Source: JAHJDS01 sp964569795 (GTDB lineage Bacteria; Desulfobacterota; Desulfarculia; Desulfarculales; JAHJDS01). From it: a stretch of 64,000 bases of DNA. Under the pieces are notes generated by a model that was not told the origin of the DNA, made no database searches, and saw nothing but the letters and a program-made list of their open reading frames with translations. Position numbers and translations under genes: made by a program. Shown one piece after another: positions 7,857-15,948 of the stretch; the stretch's first letter is position 1, and each line of letters begins with the position of its first letter. The stretch spans positions 1 to 64,000 of the forward strand of contig CAZMVB010000020.1 in NCBI GenBank assembly GCA_964569795.1, written 5' to 3'.

Positions 7857-9122
7857 CTAGGCCGGCGCGGTCAGGATTCCCGCTTCCCGGGCCGTCTCCC
7901 GAGCGATCCAGGGGGCGTAGCTGGGTCGGGGAGCCATCAGGTCCTCGATCATCTCTCCGACGTCGGCCTGCCTCTTGATCAGCCAGGTATAGACCCCGGC
8001 CCCGTCGATGTTCCCGACCAGCAGGGCCCCCTGCAGCCGGCCGTCCTTGAGCACCAGCTTGCGATAGGTCTCGCCACGACGATCGGCCAGAACGCGGTAA
8101 CCCTGGCCCGGCGGTGGATCGATCAGACCCGCGGCCGTGGTGGGCACCCCGGCCAGTTGCAAGGAATTCAGCACCCCCCAGGCCCCGGGAAAGACCGCTT
8201 CTTCGCCGGCCATGTTCCGGCCGGCCAGGCGGCCCATTTCCGCGGCGTTGGTCCAGGAGCCGCTGACCATTGGTTGGCCGGTGACCAGGTCGATCGTCTG
8301 GGCCACGTCGCCGGCGGCAAAGACGTCCGGCGCGCTGGTTTGCAGGTGTTCATCCACCACCACCCCGCGTTCGACCTCGAGGCCGGCGTCCCGGGCCAGG
8401 TCGGCGTTGGGCCGGACGCCGATGGCCGAGACCACCAGATCGGCCGCGATTGTTCGACCGTCGTCCAGCCCGACGCCCTTGATCCGCTTACGGCGCCGCT
8501 CCACCTGGGAGACGGTCCGCCCCAGGACGAGGTGAACGCCCCTGGCCTCGACCGCCCGGCCGACGATCTCGGCGGCCGCGTCGTCGAGCTGGAGGGGCAC
8601 GATCCGGGGCAGTTGCTCGACGACCGAGACCTCCAACCCCAGGCGACAAAGGGCCAGGGCGGACTTCATCCCGACCCGCCCCCCGCCGACGACCACTGCC
8701 CGCTTGGCCTTCCGGGCCGCCCGGCCGATGGCCCGGGCGTCGTCGATGGTCCGCAGCAGGTGCACGCCGGGGCCCTCGGCCCCGGGAACGGCCAGGGGCA
8801 GGGCCGAGCCGCCGGTGGCGATCAGCAGTCGGTCAAAGGTCAAGGTCTGGCCGTCGGCCAGGGTCAGGCCGTGATCGCCGGGGTTGATGGCCTTTACCGG
8901 CGCGCCCAGCCGCACCTCGACCCCGTCAGGCAGGTCCGTTTTTTTTCGCTGGAGCGAGTGTTGACCGTGGCCGTCGTCGATGAGCGCCGGAATGAGCGGC
9001 CGGAAGTAGGGCGGATGGGACTCGGCCGTCAGGATGACCACCTCGCCGTCCGGGTCACGATCCCGGATGGCCCGGGCCGCGGCCCACCCGGCCGCGCCGT
9101 GGCCGATGATCAGGTAACGCAT
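7857..9122 (-). CDS. FAD/NAD(P)-dependent oxidoreductase of the CO dehydrogenase cluster
   Basis: This is a NADH oxidase/rubredoxin-reductase-like flavoprotein. In cooS-cooF-FNOR clusters of other anaerobes it is thought to pass electrons from CO via CooF to NAD(P)+. It begins MRYLIIGHGAAGWAAARAIR (FAD dinucleotide motif), has a second Rossmann site VVVGGGRVGMKSALAL near residue 144 for NAD(P), and the C-terminal FAD motif DVFAAGDVAQT near 270. About 421 aa is typical. The ATG at 9122 has AAGGAGGTG eight bases upstream; the longer frame upstream lies in cooF-proximal sequence. It is the third gene of the cooS-cooF operon, 19 bases after cooF. Confidence 0.85.
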   Translation of the reverse strand: MRYLIIGHGAAGWAAARAIRDRDPDGEVVILTAESHPPYFRPLIPALIDDGHGQHSLQRKKTDLPDGVEVRLGAPVKAINPGDHGLTLADGQTLTFDRLLIATGGSALPLAVPGAEGPGVHLLRTIDDARAIGRAARKAKRAVVVGGGRVGMKSALALCRLGLEVSVVEQLPRIVPLQLDDAAAEIVGRAVEARGVHLVLGRTVSQVERRRKRIKGVGLDDGRTIAADLVVSAIGVRPNADLARDAGLEVERGVVVDEHLQTSAPDVFAAGDVAQTIDLVTGQPMVSGSWTNAAEMGRLAGRNMAGEEAVFPGAWGVLNSLQLAGVPTTAAGLIDPPPGQGYRVLADRRGETYRKLVLKDGRLQGALLVGNIDGAGVYTWLIKRQADVGEMIEDLMAPRPSYAPWIARETAREAGILTAPA

Positions 9123-9141
9123 GACCGGCACCTCCTTGGGG

Positions 9142-9651
9142 CTAACCCGACTGTTCCGACACACCGAGGGCCTCGGCCACCACCCCGGCGGCCAGCCGGC
9201 GGGCCCCGGCCCCGAAGTCGCCCAGCTCCTGGAAGACCAGGGCGTGGGTCGGACAGGCGGCCACGCAGGCCGGCTGGTCGATATCCGGACACCGGTCGCA
9301 CTTGACGGCGACCCGTTGTTCGGCCTGCCGGGAGATCACGCCGTAGGGGCAGACCATGAGGCAGGTCCAGCAGCCGACGCACCGCTCGTCGTCCTGTCGG
9401 ACCACGCCCCGCTCATCACGGTAGAGGGCCCCGGCGATGCAGGCCTCGAGACAGGGCGCCGGGTCGCAGTGACGACAGGTCAGGGTGACGTTCCGGGCCG
9501 CGGCGGGCATCACGAACAGGCGCCGGCGGGGCGCCGGGGTCTCGGCCAGGGCGGCGAATAGATTCTTGCCCTGGGAGTGCTCCACGGCGCAGGCCAGTTC
9601 GCAGGTGTGACACCCGAGGCATTGATCGATCCGGACAAAGATTTCCTTCAT
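9142..9651 (-). CDS. cooF: CooF-like ferredoxin-type electron carrier
   Basis: This 169-aa polyferredoxin accepts electrons from CO dehydrogenase. Four Cys-rich groups are visible: CLGCHTCELAC near residue 11, CRHCDPAPCLEAC near 60, CVGCWTCLMVC near 91 and CDRCPDIDQPACVAAC near 119. They give ligands for four [4Fe-4S] clusters in the HycB/CooF arrangement. It starts 14 bases after the cooS stop (ATG 9651, preceded by a G-rich stretch) and is followed by the flavin oxidoreductase. That order is the one expected for a CO:NAD(P)+ module. Similar carriers serve formate dehydrogenases, but cooS adjacency settles the assignment. Confidence 0.9.
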   Translation of the reverse strand: MKEIFVRIDQCLGCHTCELACAVEHSQGKNLFAALAETPAPRRRLFVMPAAARNVTLTCRHCDPAPCLEACIAGALYRDERGVVRQDDERCVGCWTCLMVCPYGVISRQAEQRVAVKCDRCPDIDQPACVAACPTHALVFQELGDFGAGARRLAAGVVAEALGVSEQSG

Positions 9652-9665
9652 GATTTACCCCCCCG

Positions 9666-11564
9666 TCAGAGGCCCAGGCCCTGGCGGCGCTGGTCAATGG
9701 CCGCCAGGAGCTTGTCCGCGGCCGAATCCGGGTCCAGATCGACGATGAAGTAGCCGCCGGTCAGGTCCTTGACCGTCTCGGTCAAGACCCGGGCCACGCC
9801 CGGGCCGCCCAGGACCGGGACCATGACCCCGACGTGGGTCGGCAGCCCGCCGGTCACGGCGTAGGCCCCGATGGACACCGCCTTTTCCGAGACGGCCTCG
9901 GCGGCCGAGGCGACCACCGGCAGCTTGTCCAGGTCCACCCCGAGCCGGTTGGCCACGGCCACGGCCAGGGCCACGGCCCGCGAGTTGTCCACGCAGGAGC
10001 CCAGGTGCAGCACCGGCGGCAGGGGCCCGCCCAGGTCATTGGCCTCACCCACGGCCGTGAGCACCGCCTTGATCCCGTCGCCGCACAGGCCGTCCACGCT
10101 GGCCGGGTCCATGAAGCCGTGGCGCATCAGGGCCCCCGAGCCGCAACCCGTGGCCAGGCACAGCACGTTTTCCCTGAGGAGCCTGGCGGCGATGGTGACG
10201 AAGTTGTGGTCCTGGGCCACCTTGACGTTGTTGCACCCGGCGAACAGGCAGACGCCCCGGATGTTGCCGGCGACGATGTTGTCGATCACCGGCTTGAGCG
10301 GATCATCGGCGTCCACCTTGGCCAGGGCCCCGACGATGGTCTCCACCGAGAATCCGGCCACGACTTTCTGCCTGACGTCCGGGATGTCCACCTCCCGGCC
10401 CCGGCGCTTCTGGAAGTTGGCGATGGCCAGGCGGATGATCTCCCGGGCCTTGTCCGCGGCCGCCTCCTCGGTGAACTCGACGTGGGTCGCCCCGGGGATC
10501 TTGGCGTTGGCCATGGTGGTGACCACGGTCGTCCCCAGGCACTCGGCCACCTGGGTCAGGGACGGCATGATGCACTGGTAATCGACCACCACGGCGTCCA
10601 CGGCGCCGGTCATCAGGGCCATCTCCTGGCTGACCGAGTGGGTGCAGGCCGGGATGCCGTGGCGCATCATCACCTCGTTGCCCGTGCAGCAGATGCCCGC
10701 CAGGTTGATGCCGCTGGCGCCGGCGGCCTGGGCCTCGCCGGCCATGTCCGGGGCCACGGCGACGATCACGTCGGACAGGACCGGGTTGTGGCCGTGCAGG
10801 GCGATGTTGACCGCGTCGGCCTTGAGCACCCCCAGGTTGGTCTCGGTCACCACCGGCCCGGGGACGCCGAACAGGATGTCGGCCAGGTCGGTCCCCATGT
10901 AGCAGCCGGCCAGATCGGCCACGCTGCACCGCAGACCCGCCAGGAGCAGGTTCACCGGGTCGGCGTCCACGCCGTACAGGGTCCGGTGCATGATGTCGGA
11001 CACCTCGGTGTCGATGCCCCGGGGCACGATGCCCAGGTCGGACAGGACCTTGACCCGGCCCTCGGTGACCACCGTGGCCGCCCACATCACCGGAGAGTCC
11101 TTTTCGTGGAAATCGGCCAGGGCGGCCATGCCCAGGTCCCGGGCGATGTCGTTGTCCGACCGCCCCTCGACCTCGATCCCGTGGCGCGCGGCCACGGCCC
11201 GCAGCTTGGCCGGCTCCTTGATCTGGTAGGCGGGGGCCTCGCCCCGGGCCATCTTGAGCATGGTGTGGGCCAGGTGCCGGGCGTGCCCGGCGTGGGCGGC
11301 CGTGCCGGCGGCAATGGCCCGGTCCAGGCCGCGGGCGACCATGGTGTCCGGGCCGGCCCCGCAGATCCCGGCCGTCGGCCCCTCGCCAAAGGGATCGATG
11401 CGGCAGGGGCCCTGGAGACAGTGGCGGCAGCACAGGCCCGTCTCCCCGAAACCGCACTGCGGCAGCATGGCCTCGTAACGGTCCCAGACGGTCGGGACCT
11501 CCTGGGCGGCGGCCTTGGCGATCATCTGTCTGACCGCCGGATCGGTACTCTTCTTTTCAGACAT
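9666..11564 (-). CDS. cooS: Anaerobic Ni-Fe carbon monoxide dehydrogenase, catalytic subunit
   Basis: CooS oxidises CO to CO2 (or the reverse) at the [Ni-4Fe-5S] C-cluster. Its 632 aa are standard for the monofunctional enzyme. N-terminal Cys groups (CGFGETGLCCRHCLQGPC, residues 37-54) hold the D and B clusters. C-cluster ligands are all visible in order: His of ALHGHNPVLSD, Cys of AGICCTGNE, Cys of VDYQCIMPS, Cys of FAGCNNVKV, Cys of LATGCGSGAL and Cys of LHLGSCVDNSR. A GGGGAGGGGG Shine-Dalgarno precedes the ATG at 11564. No acsB or acsCD is next to it, so it probably serves CO oxidation and NAD(P)H supply through cooF and the flavoprotein rather than acetyl-CoA synthase directly. No CooC maturation gene is visible in the window. 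Confidence 0.96.
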   Translation of the reverse strand: MSEKKSTDPAVRQMIAKAAAQEVPTVWDRYEAMLPQCGFGETGLCCRHCLQGPCRIDPFGEGPTAGICGAGPDTMVARGLDRAIAAGTAAHAGHARHLAHTMLKMARGEAPAYQIKEPAKLRAVAARHGIEVEGRSDNDIARDLGMAALADFHEKDSPVMWAATVVTEGRVKVLSDLGIVPRGIDTEVSDIMHRTLYGVDADPVNLLLAGLRCSVADLAGCYMGTDLADILFGVPGPVVTETNLGVLKADAVNIALHGHNPVLSDVIVAVAPDMAGEAQAAGASGINLAGICCTGNEVMMRHGIPACTHSVSQEMALMTGAVDAVVVDYQCIMPSLTQVAECLGTTVVTTMANAKIPGATHVEFTEEAAADKAREIIRLAIANFQKRRGREVDIPDVRQKVVAGFSVETIVGALAKVDADDPLKPVIDNIVAGNIRGVCLFAGCNNVKVAQDHNFVTIAARLLRENVLCLATGCGSGALMRHGFMDPASVDGLCGDGIKAVLTAVGEANDLGGPLPPVLHLGSCVDNSRAVALAVAVANRLGVDLDKLPVVASAAEAVSEKAVSIGAYAVTGGLPTHVGVMVPVLGGPGVARVLTETVKDLTGGYFIVDLDPDSAADKLLAAIDQRRQGLGL

Positions 11565-11869
11565 CCATCCCCCTCCCCATAAAAAAGTTATCGCTCACCA
11601 TGACTGGTGTTCTTTTAAACGAGACGTCAGCCGGGGTCTTACTCCCCCACCACCGGCCGGAGCGAGCTGGATCGAGCATCACCAGAGGCGGAAAGGCGAA
11701 AGAGGGCTCACATCAAACCAAAGGAGAATCGGAGAGAAGAACCGAGGCGAGGATGCCGCATTCAGGGGTCAGCGGGACAGGATAAGCCCATCCTAGCCGG
11801 GGGTCTGGCCCCTGTCAACCCAGGTCTCGGGGCAAGCGCGGCCGGCGGGGGGAATGACTGATCCGGGAT
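11565..11869. other. Intergenic region upstream of cooS
   Basis: About 305 bases separate the cooS start from the DUF362 stop. The only structured element seen is a small inverted repeat CACCA-TGAC-TGGTG (11596-11609), 32 bases before cooS, which could be an operator half-site pair or chance. No convincing -35/-10 pair or terminator was found. Confidence 0.4.
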
Positions 11870-12775
11870 TCAGCCCTGGGCCAGAAGGGTCGCCACCTGG
11901 TCCCGATATTCGGCGCTGGCCGGGTCCGCGGCCCGGAGGTCGATGTCGGCCGGCGAAGCCGGCCCCAAACCCAGCTCTGTTGCCCGGGCGATCTGCTCCT
12001 GCTCGAAGATGGGCGGGTCCATGATCGCCCGGTTGGCACCCAGTCGCTTGAGGCAGGCCAGGCCCACGCAGTCCATGGCCACCCGGTTGGTGGCGGCCAG
12101 CATGACCTCGCCTTTTTTGCGTTTCCCGGTCATCGGGCCGCCGTCCACAAAGGCATCCACCCCGTCCAGGACGATCAGGTCCGGCGTAAAGGCGGTGTTC
12201 AGTTCGGCGATCATCAGCCGCTGATGGGGCGAGGAGTGCAGGGCGCTCATGTACTTGGGCATCTGCTGCTGGCCGGGCAGGCAGCCCACCCCCAGCTTGA
12301 GGGACATGGTGAACACGCCGCCATACTGGTGGGTCTTGAGGCAGCAGGTCTCGACCAGGCACTTGGCCTCGAGCACGGGCCGGGCCACCCGGAAACCCTC
12401 GGGCCAGTGAAAATCAGGCCGTTTGATCTCGATCCAGTCGGCCTCGGGCAGGTCGTCGAACACGATCAGGCCCACGTCCTTGGCGGCCAGAAGCGGCCGG
12501 ACGCCCTTGGCCTCGATGACCCGGGCGGTGGATTGCCAGGACCGCTCGCCCAGGGTGATGGACTTCGCCCCCAGGCCCCACAACTCGTCGATCAGGCTGA
12601 CGAGGGTCTCGTTGTCCGTGGAGCCGGGCACCGGGTCGGCGGTGTTGAAGTTGGGCTTGAGCAGGATTTGTCGTCCCTTGATCGGATTTCGGTTCGCGTC
12701 CAGTTCCAGGCCGGCCAGGGCGGAACGCACCCCGGCGGCGCGGGAGTCGGTGTGGGCCAGGCTGACCAGGGACAT
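11870..12775 (-). CDS. DUF362 domain-containing protein
   Basis: This protein of about 301 aa carries the DUF362 core: an N-terminal ILLKPNFNTADP strand-loop, the GLGAKSITLGERSW segment, and the central LVETCCLKTHQYGGVFTMS region with a Cys pair. DUF362 proteins are common in anaerobes, sometimes fused to ferredoxin domains; this one has no CxxCxxC ferredoxin tail. No biochemical function is established. The ATG at 12775 has AGGAG eight bases upstream, and the longer open frame is not needed. It lies about 300 bases from cooS on the same strand and diverges from the repeat-protein gene. It is probably a separate unit. Confidence 0.85.
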   Translation of the reverse strand: MSLVSLAHTDSRAAGVRSALAGLELDANRNPIKGRQILLKPNFNTADPVPGSTDNETLVSLIDELWGLGAKSITLGERSWQSTARVIEAKGVRPLLAAKDVGLIVFDDLPEADWIEIKRPDFHWPEGFRVARPVLEAKCLVETCCLKTHQYGGVFTMSLKLGVGCLPGQQQMPKYMSALHSSPHQRLMIAELNTAFTPDLIVLDGVDAFVDGGPMTGKRKKGEVMLAATNRVAMDCVGLACLKRLGANRAIMDPPIFEQEQIARATELGLGPASPADIDLRAADPASAEYRDQVATLLAQG

Positions 12776-13101
12776 GTCGGCTCTCCTGAAAATCAGGGTC
12801 ATCAATATCTGAGCCAATTACATCCGAACCACGGCCGCATTGCAACCCGGGCCGGCCGTGACCGTTGCCGGGGAGGCGAAAAATAGTTGCGCAGGTCAGG
12901 CCTGGATTATGATATATTGAATGAATCCATGGGGGTACTGATCCGAGTCGAGAACTGACGGGGTCGTCCGTGTCTGCCGCCTGGACCGGCTGTTCGGCAG
13001 CCCGCCCTTGTGAAGGCGTGAGGTCGCGGGAGGCGGCGAGCGTTTACCCATAATCACTATCACCCAGCGGCGGCCTGCCAGCAGGCCAGGGAGGTCGAAA
13101 G
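12776..13101. other. Divergent intergenic region with a possible promoter for the repeat protein
   Basis: These 326 bases separate the divergent DUF362 and repeat-protein genes. The only promoter-like match facing right is TTGCGC (12887-12892) with TATGAT/TGATAT at 12908-12915 (15- or 17-base spacer). It would leave a leader of about 185 bases before the ATG at 13102. The leader holds GC-rich inverted segments but no riboswitch I recognise. A GGGAGGTCGAAAG ribosome site precedes the start. Confidence 0.4.
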
Positions 13102-14463
13102 ATGTCAAGCAGGAAGGTATTGAGTGCATTCACGGCGTTGGCCTTGCTCCTGGCGCTGGTGGCGTCGTTCAGCGTCATCTCGGCCACAACGCCCCCGGCC
13201 AGGGCCCAGGACCAGGTCCGGAGTCGGGCCTATTTCGTGGGCACTCACTGGCTGGGCCGGTGCCGGGGCGAGGGCTATTACCGCTACTATTTCGCCCCTG
13301 ACGGACGGTGGGCCCTGAACGGCCGGTACCGTCAGGGCGACACCTGGCAGGTCGAGGGCGGCCAGCTGGTGGTCAAGGTCAAGGGGACCTACGCCACCGA
13401 GACCTACCCCCTCCAGAAATTCCTGGGCAAGGTCCTCCACGGCCAGAGCACCTTCCGGGGCGGCACCCCCTGCTCGCTGGGCTTCGTCAGTCGCGGGCCG
13501 CTGAGCCAGTACATTCCGCCCCAACCCCAGTACAAGACCCAAAGCTACTTCGTTGACTCGAACTGGCTGGGCCGGTGCCGGGGCGAGGGCTTCTACCGGT
13601 ATCACTTCGCTGGTGACGGCCGGTGGGCCCTGAACGGCCGGTACCGCCAGGGCGACACCTGGTCGATCGAGGGCGGCACCCTGGTGGTCAAGGTCAAGGG
13701 GACCTACGCCACCGAGCGCTACCCCTTCCGAAACTACAACGGCCGGGTGCTGCACGGCAGGAGCACCTTCCACGGCGGCACCCCCTGCAGCCTGATCCGG
13801 GTCGGCGGCGGCCCGGCCGCGCAGCAGGGACCCTCCGGCGGTCAGATCGGCGCGGCCCCGGACGCCAGACAGAAATACTTCGCCGGCTCCCACTGGCTGG
13901 GCCGGTGCCGGGGCGAGGGCTACTATCGCTACTACTTTGCCCCGGACGGCCGGTGGGCCCTCAACCATCACTTCCGGCCGGGCGACACCTGGCGGATCGA
14001 GGGCGGCAACCTGGTGGTCACGGTCAAGGGCAACTACGCCACGGAGACGTATCCCTTGCGGTTGTTCAGAGGCAAGGTCCTCCACGGCCGGAGCACCTTC
14101 CGGGGCGGCACGCCCTGCTCGATCGGCTACGTCGGCCGTGGTCCGGTCGAAAGGCGCTGGCCCCACCAGGCCCGGTTCGACACCCCGGCCTACTTCAACA
14201 ACACCCACTGGCTGGGCCGGTGCCGGGGCGAGGGCTTTTACCGTTACTTCTTCAACCCGGACGGCCGGTGGGCCCTCAACGGCCGGTACCGTCAGGGCGA
14301 CACCTGGCGGATCGAGGGCGGCCAGCTGGTGGTCACGGTCAAGGGGACCTACGCCACCGAGCGCTATCCCTTCCGGAACTACAACGGCCTGGTGTTGAAC
14401 GGCAATAGCACCTTCCACGGCGGCACGCCCTGCAGCCTGATCTTCCGGCGCCGGGGACAGTGA
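13102..14463 (+). CDS. Secreted protein of four tandem Cys-paired repeats, unknown function
   Basis: This 453-aa protein starts with a clear Sec signal peptide (hydrophobic TALALLLALVASFSVISA, cleavage after PARA near residue 35). It then consists almost entirely of four repeats of 87-90 residues at 44-133, 149-235, 259-348 and 364-450. Each repeat reads WLGRCRGEG, then RY.F..DGRWALN, GDTW.[IV]EGG.LVV.VKG.YATE.YP and STF.GGTPCS. One Cys in each of the first and last motifs is separated by exactly 70 residues in all four copies, suggesting one disulfide per repeat in the periplasm or outside the cell. Copies 1 and 3 share ETYPL and FRGG; copies 2 and 4 share ERYPFRNYNG and FHGG, so an A-B pair was duplicated. 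I recognise no family. An intrinsic terminator follows directly. Confidence 0.85.
   Translation: MSSRKVLSAFTALALLLALVASFSVISATTPPARAQDQVRSRAYFVGTHWLGRCRGEGYYRYYFAPDGRWALNGRYRQGDTWQVEGGQLVVKVKGTYATETYPLQKFLGKVLHGQSTFRGGTPCSLGFVSRGPLSQYIPPQPQYKTQSYFVDSNWLGRCRGEGFYRYHFAGDGRWALNGRYRQGDTWSIEGGTLVVKVKGTYATERYPFRNYNGRVLHGRSTFHGGTPCSLIRVGGGPAAQQGPSGGQIGAAPDARQKYFAGSHWLGRCRGEGYYRYYFAPDGRWALNHHFRPGDTWRIEGGNLVVTVKGNYATETYPLRLFRGKVLHGRSTFRGGTPCSIGYVGRGPVERRWPHQARFDTPAYFNNTHWLGRCRGEGFYRYFFNPDGRWALNGRYRQGDTWRIEGGQLVVTVKGTYATERYPFRNYNGLVLNGNSTFHGGTPCSLIFRRRGQ
13231..14451 (+). repeat. Four tandem coding repeats in an A-B-A-B pattern
   Basis: Units lie at about 13231-13500 (A1), 13546-13806 (B1), 13876-14145 (A2) and 14191-14451 (B2), with steps of 315, 330 and 315 bases. 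Nucleotide identity is high in the conserved blocks (for example around CTGGGCCGGTGCCGGGGCGA in every copy). Third-position changes elsewhere show the copies are not very recent duplicates. Confidence 0.9.
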
Positions 14464-14496
14464 CCGGGAGCCGTTCAGCTTCTTGACCGACGACAA

Positions 14497-14536
14497 CGCC
14501 GGTTCGATCCGGACATGCGGGTCGAACCGGCGTTTT
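14497..14536 (+). terminator. Intrinsic terminator of the repeat-protein gene
   Basis: CGCCGGTTCGA (14497-14507) pairs perfectly with TCGAACCGGCG (14522-14532) around a 14-base loop and is followed by TTTT. It lies 34 bases after the repeat-protein stop and closes a single-gene transcript. Confidence 0.85.
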
Positions 14537-14554
14537 CGATCAGGGAGAGGGACC

Positions 14555-15088
14555 GTGCTGCTCCAAAATTTCAGGAAGGAAATTTTCCGCCCGGATTGCA
14601 ATCCCGGGTTCGAGACGTTGCATTGCCACGCCCATCTGGATCAGGACGTGGCCGAGGTCCTGCCCTATCTCAACCGGGACCTGGGCGGCTTCGAGTACAC
14701 CCTCGACCCGCCCAGCGTCACCTTCCGGGCCCACGGCAAGCTGATCACGATCCACCCCCGGCTGATCGCGGTCAACGCCCTCAAGGACGAGGACGAGGCC
14801 GACAAGATCCTGGCCTGGCTTCTGGGCGAGATCAACCGGGTCTGGGACGAGCGCGACTCGATCGAGCCCAAGTACGACGGCGAGGGACGGCCCCAGGTCT
14901 TCGAGATCGTCAAGCGCCTGCCCCGGACCAACTGCCGTGAGTGCGGCCGGCCGACCTGTCTGGTCTTTGCCGCCCAGGTGGCCGAGGGCGCCTTCGGTCC
15001 CGGGGACTGCCCGGCCCTGGACCCGGAGGGCCGCGACCGATTGGGGGCCTATCTGGCGCGGTTTCCGTCCTGGCTCGAGGCCGTCTGA
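14555..15088 (+). CDS. Small Fe-S domain protein (PF04060-type cluster)
   Basis: The GTG start at 14555 follows GGGAGAGGG and lies just past the terminator; the protein is 177 aa. The N-terminal 110 residues are unrecognised. The C-terminal part carries KRLPRTNCRECGRPTCLVFA then CPAL, the four-Cys [4Fe-4S] motif found in AcsC/CdhE, RnfB and related electron carriers. It is not AcsC, because the TIM-barrel domain is missing. Stand-alone proteins of this kind occur in sulfate reducers and acetogens without known function. A longer frame from 14483 would start inside the terminator and is rejected. Confidence 0.75.
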   Translation: MLLQNFRKEIFRPDCNPGFETLHCHAHLDQDVAEVLPYLNRDLGGFEYTLDPPSVTFRAHGKLITIHPRLIAVNALKDEDEADKILAWLLGEINRVWDERDSIEPKYDGEGRPQVFEIVKRLPRTNCRECGRPTCLVFAAQVAEGAFGPGDCPALDPEGRDRLGAYLARFPSWLEAV

Positions 15089-15351
15089 TCTCCCCTCCCC
15101 CCGCCCCCCGGCAGTCTCATTCCCGCCTCAAGGCACGCCTGTTCGCAAGATCAGGCGTCATGGCACACCACACCGGATGCATCCCGACAAGGGCATTGAC
15201 GCCCGACCGGGAATTGTAGTAGGTTCGCGAATCGGTCCATCGGCGGCGGGTCCGTCGGGGGGATCGAGACCCATGAGGCCGCTCAAGGCAGCGGAATAAA
15301 TATGGACAAACCGGCCCGGAAAAGACCGGCGCCGGCCTGGGGTGATGGTTC

Positions 15352-15948
15352 ATGGAGACGGGCATCAAGAACCAGCCGGAAGCAGTTGACAACAGCCGGC
15401 CGGGGCCCGACCTCCGGCCCTTGCCGCAGGGGTCGGCCGGGATCAAGGACAGGACCGAGCCGGGCGGCGGAGAGGCGCGGGTTTTCTGGCAGCAATGGGG
15501 CGTCCTCCCCCTGACGATCATGACCACGGCCGCGGCCATCGGCCTGTCCCTGGTCATGACCACCGCCGCCTACCTCCTGATCGATCCGGCCCACCTGGGC
15601 GTCGCCTCGATCATGGCCCTCATCTGCCCCCTGGTCATCGCCCCGCCCCTCTGCCTCTACTGGTTCTCCCTGCTCAAGCAGCACCAGCGCACCCAGCAGG
15701 AACTCCTCGAGGCCAACCGGGAACTGGCCGTGGCCCTGTCCCGGGTCAAGGAATTGACCGGCCTGCTGCCCATCTGCTCCTCATGCAAGCGCATCCGCGA
15801 CGATCAGGGCTACTGGACCCGGCTCGAGACCTATCTGACGAAACATTCACGGGCCGAATTTACCCACGGGATCTGTCCCGAATGCCGCCGAAAGCTCTAT
15901 CCCGAACTGACGGCGGTGAGCGACGACCCGCATCAGCCGATCAAATGA
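15352..15948 (+). CDS. Two-span membrane protein with a CxxC/CxxC tail usually found on signalling proteins
   Basis: This 198-aa protein has a disordered, Pro-rich N-terminus. Two membrane helices follow (about residues 53-78 and 83-104), then a short coiled coil (HQRTQQELLEANRELAVALS). The tail is LTGLLPICSSCKRIRDDQGYW with a second HGICPECRRKLYP. That tail is normally the C-terminal extension of histidine kinases, response regulators and diguanylate cyclases; the four Cys could bind zinc. Here it stands without any catalytic domain. The start has only a weak GGTGATGG ribosome site. Its TGA overlaps the next ATG (15945-15948), so it is coupled to the dehydrogenase gene. The leader from 15089 to 15351 shows no recognisable riboswitch. 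Confidence 0.75.
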   Translation: METGIKNQPEAVDNSRPGPDLRPLPQGSAGIKDRTEPGGGEARVFWQQWGVLPLTIMTTAAAIGLSLVMTTAAYLLIDPAHLGVASIMALICPLVIAPPLCLYWFSLLKQHQRTQQELLEANRELAVALSRVKELTGLLPICSSCKRIRDDQGYWTRLETYLTKHSRAEFTHGICPECRRKLYPELTAVSDDPHQPIK

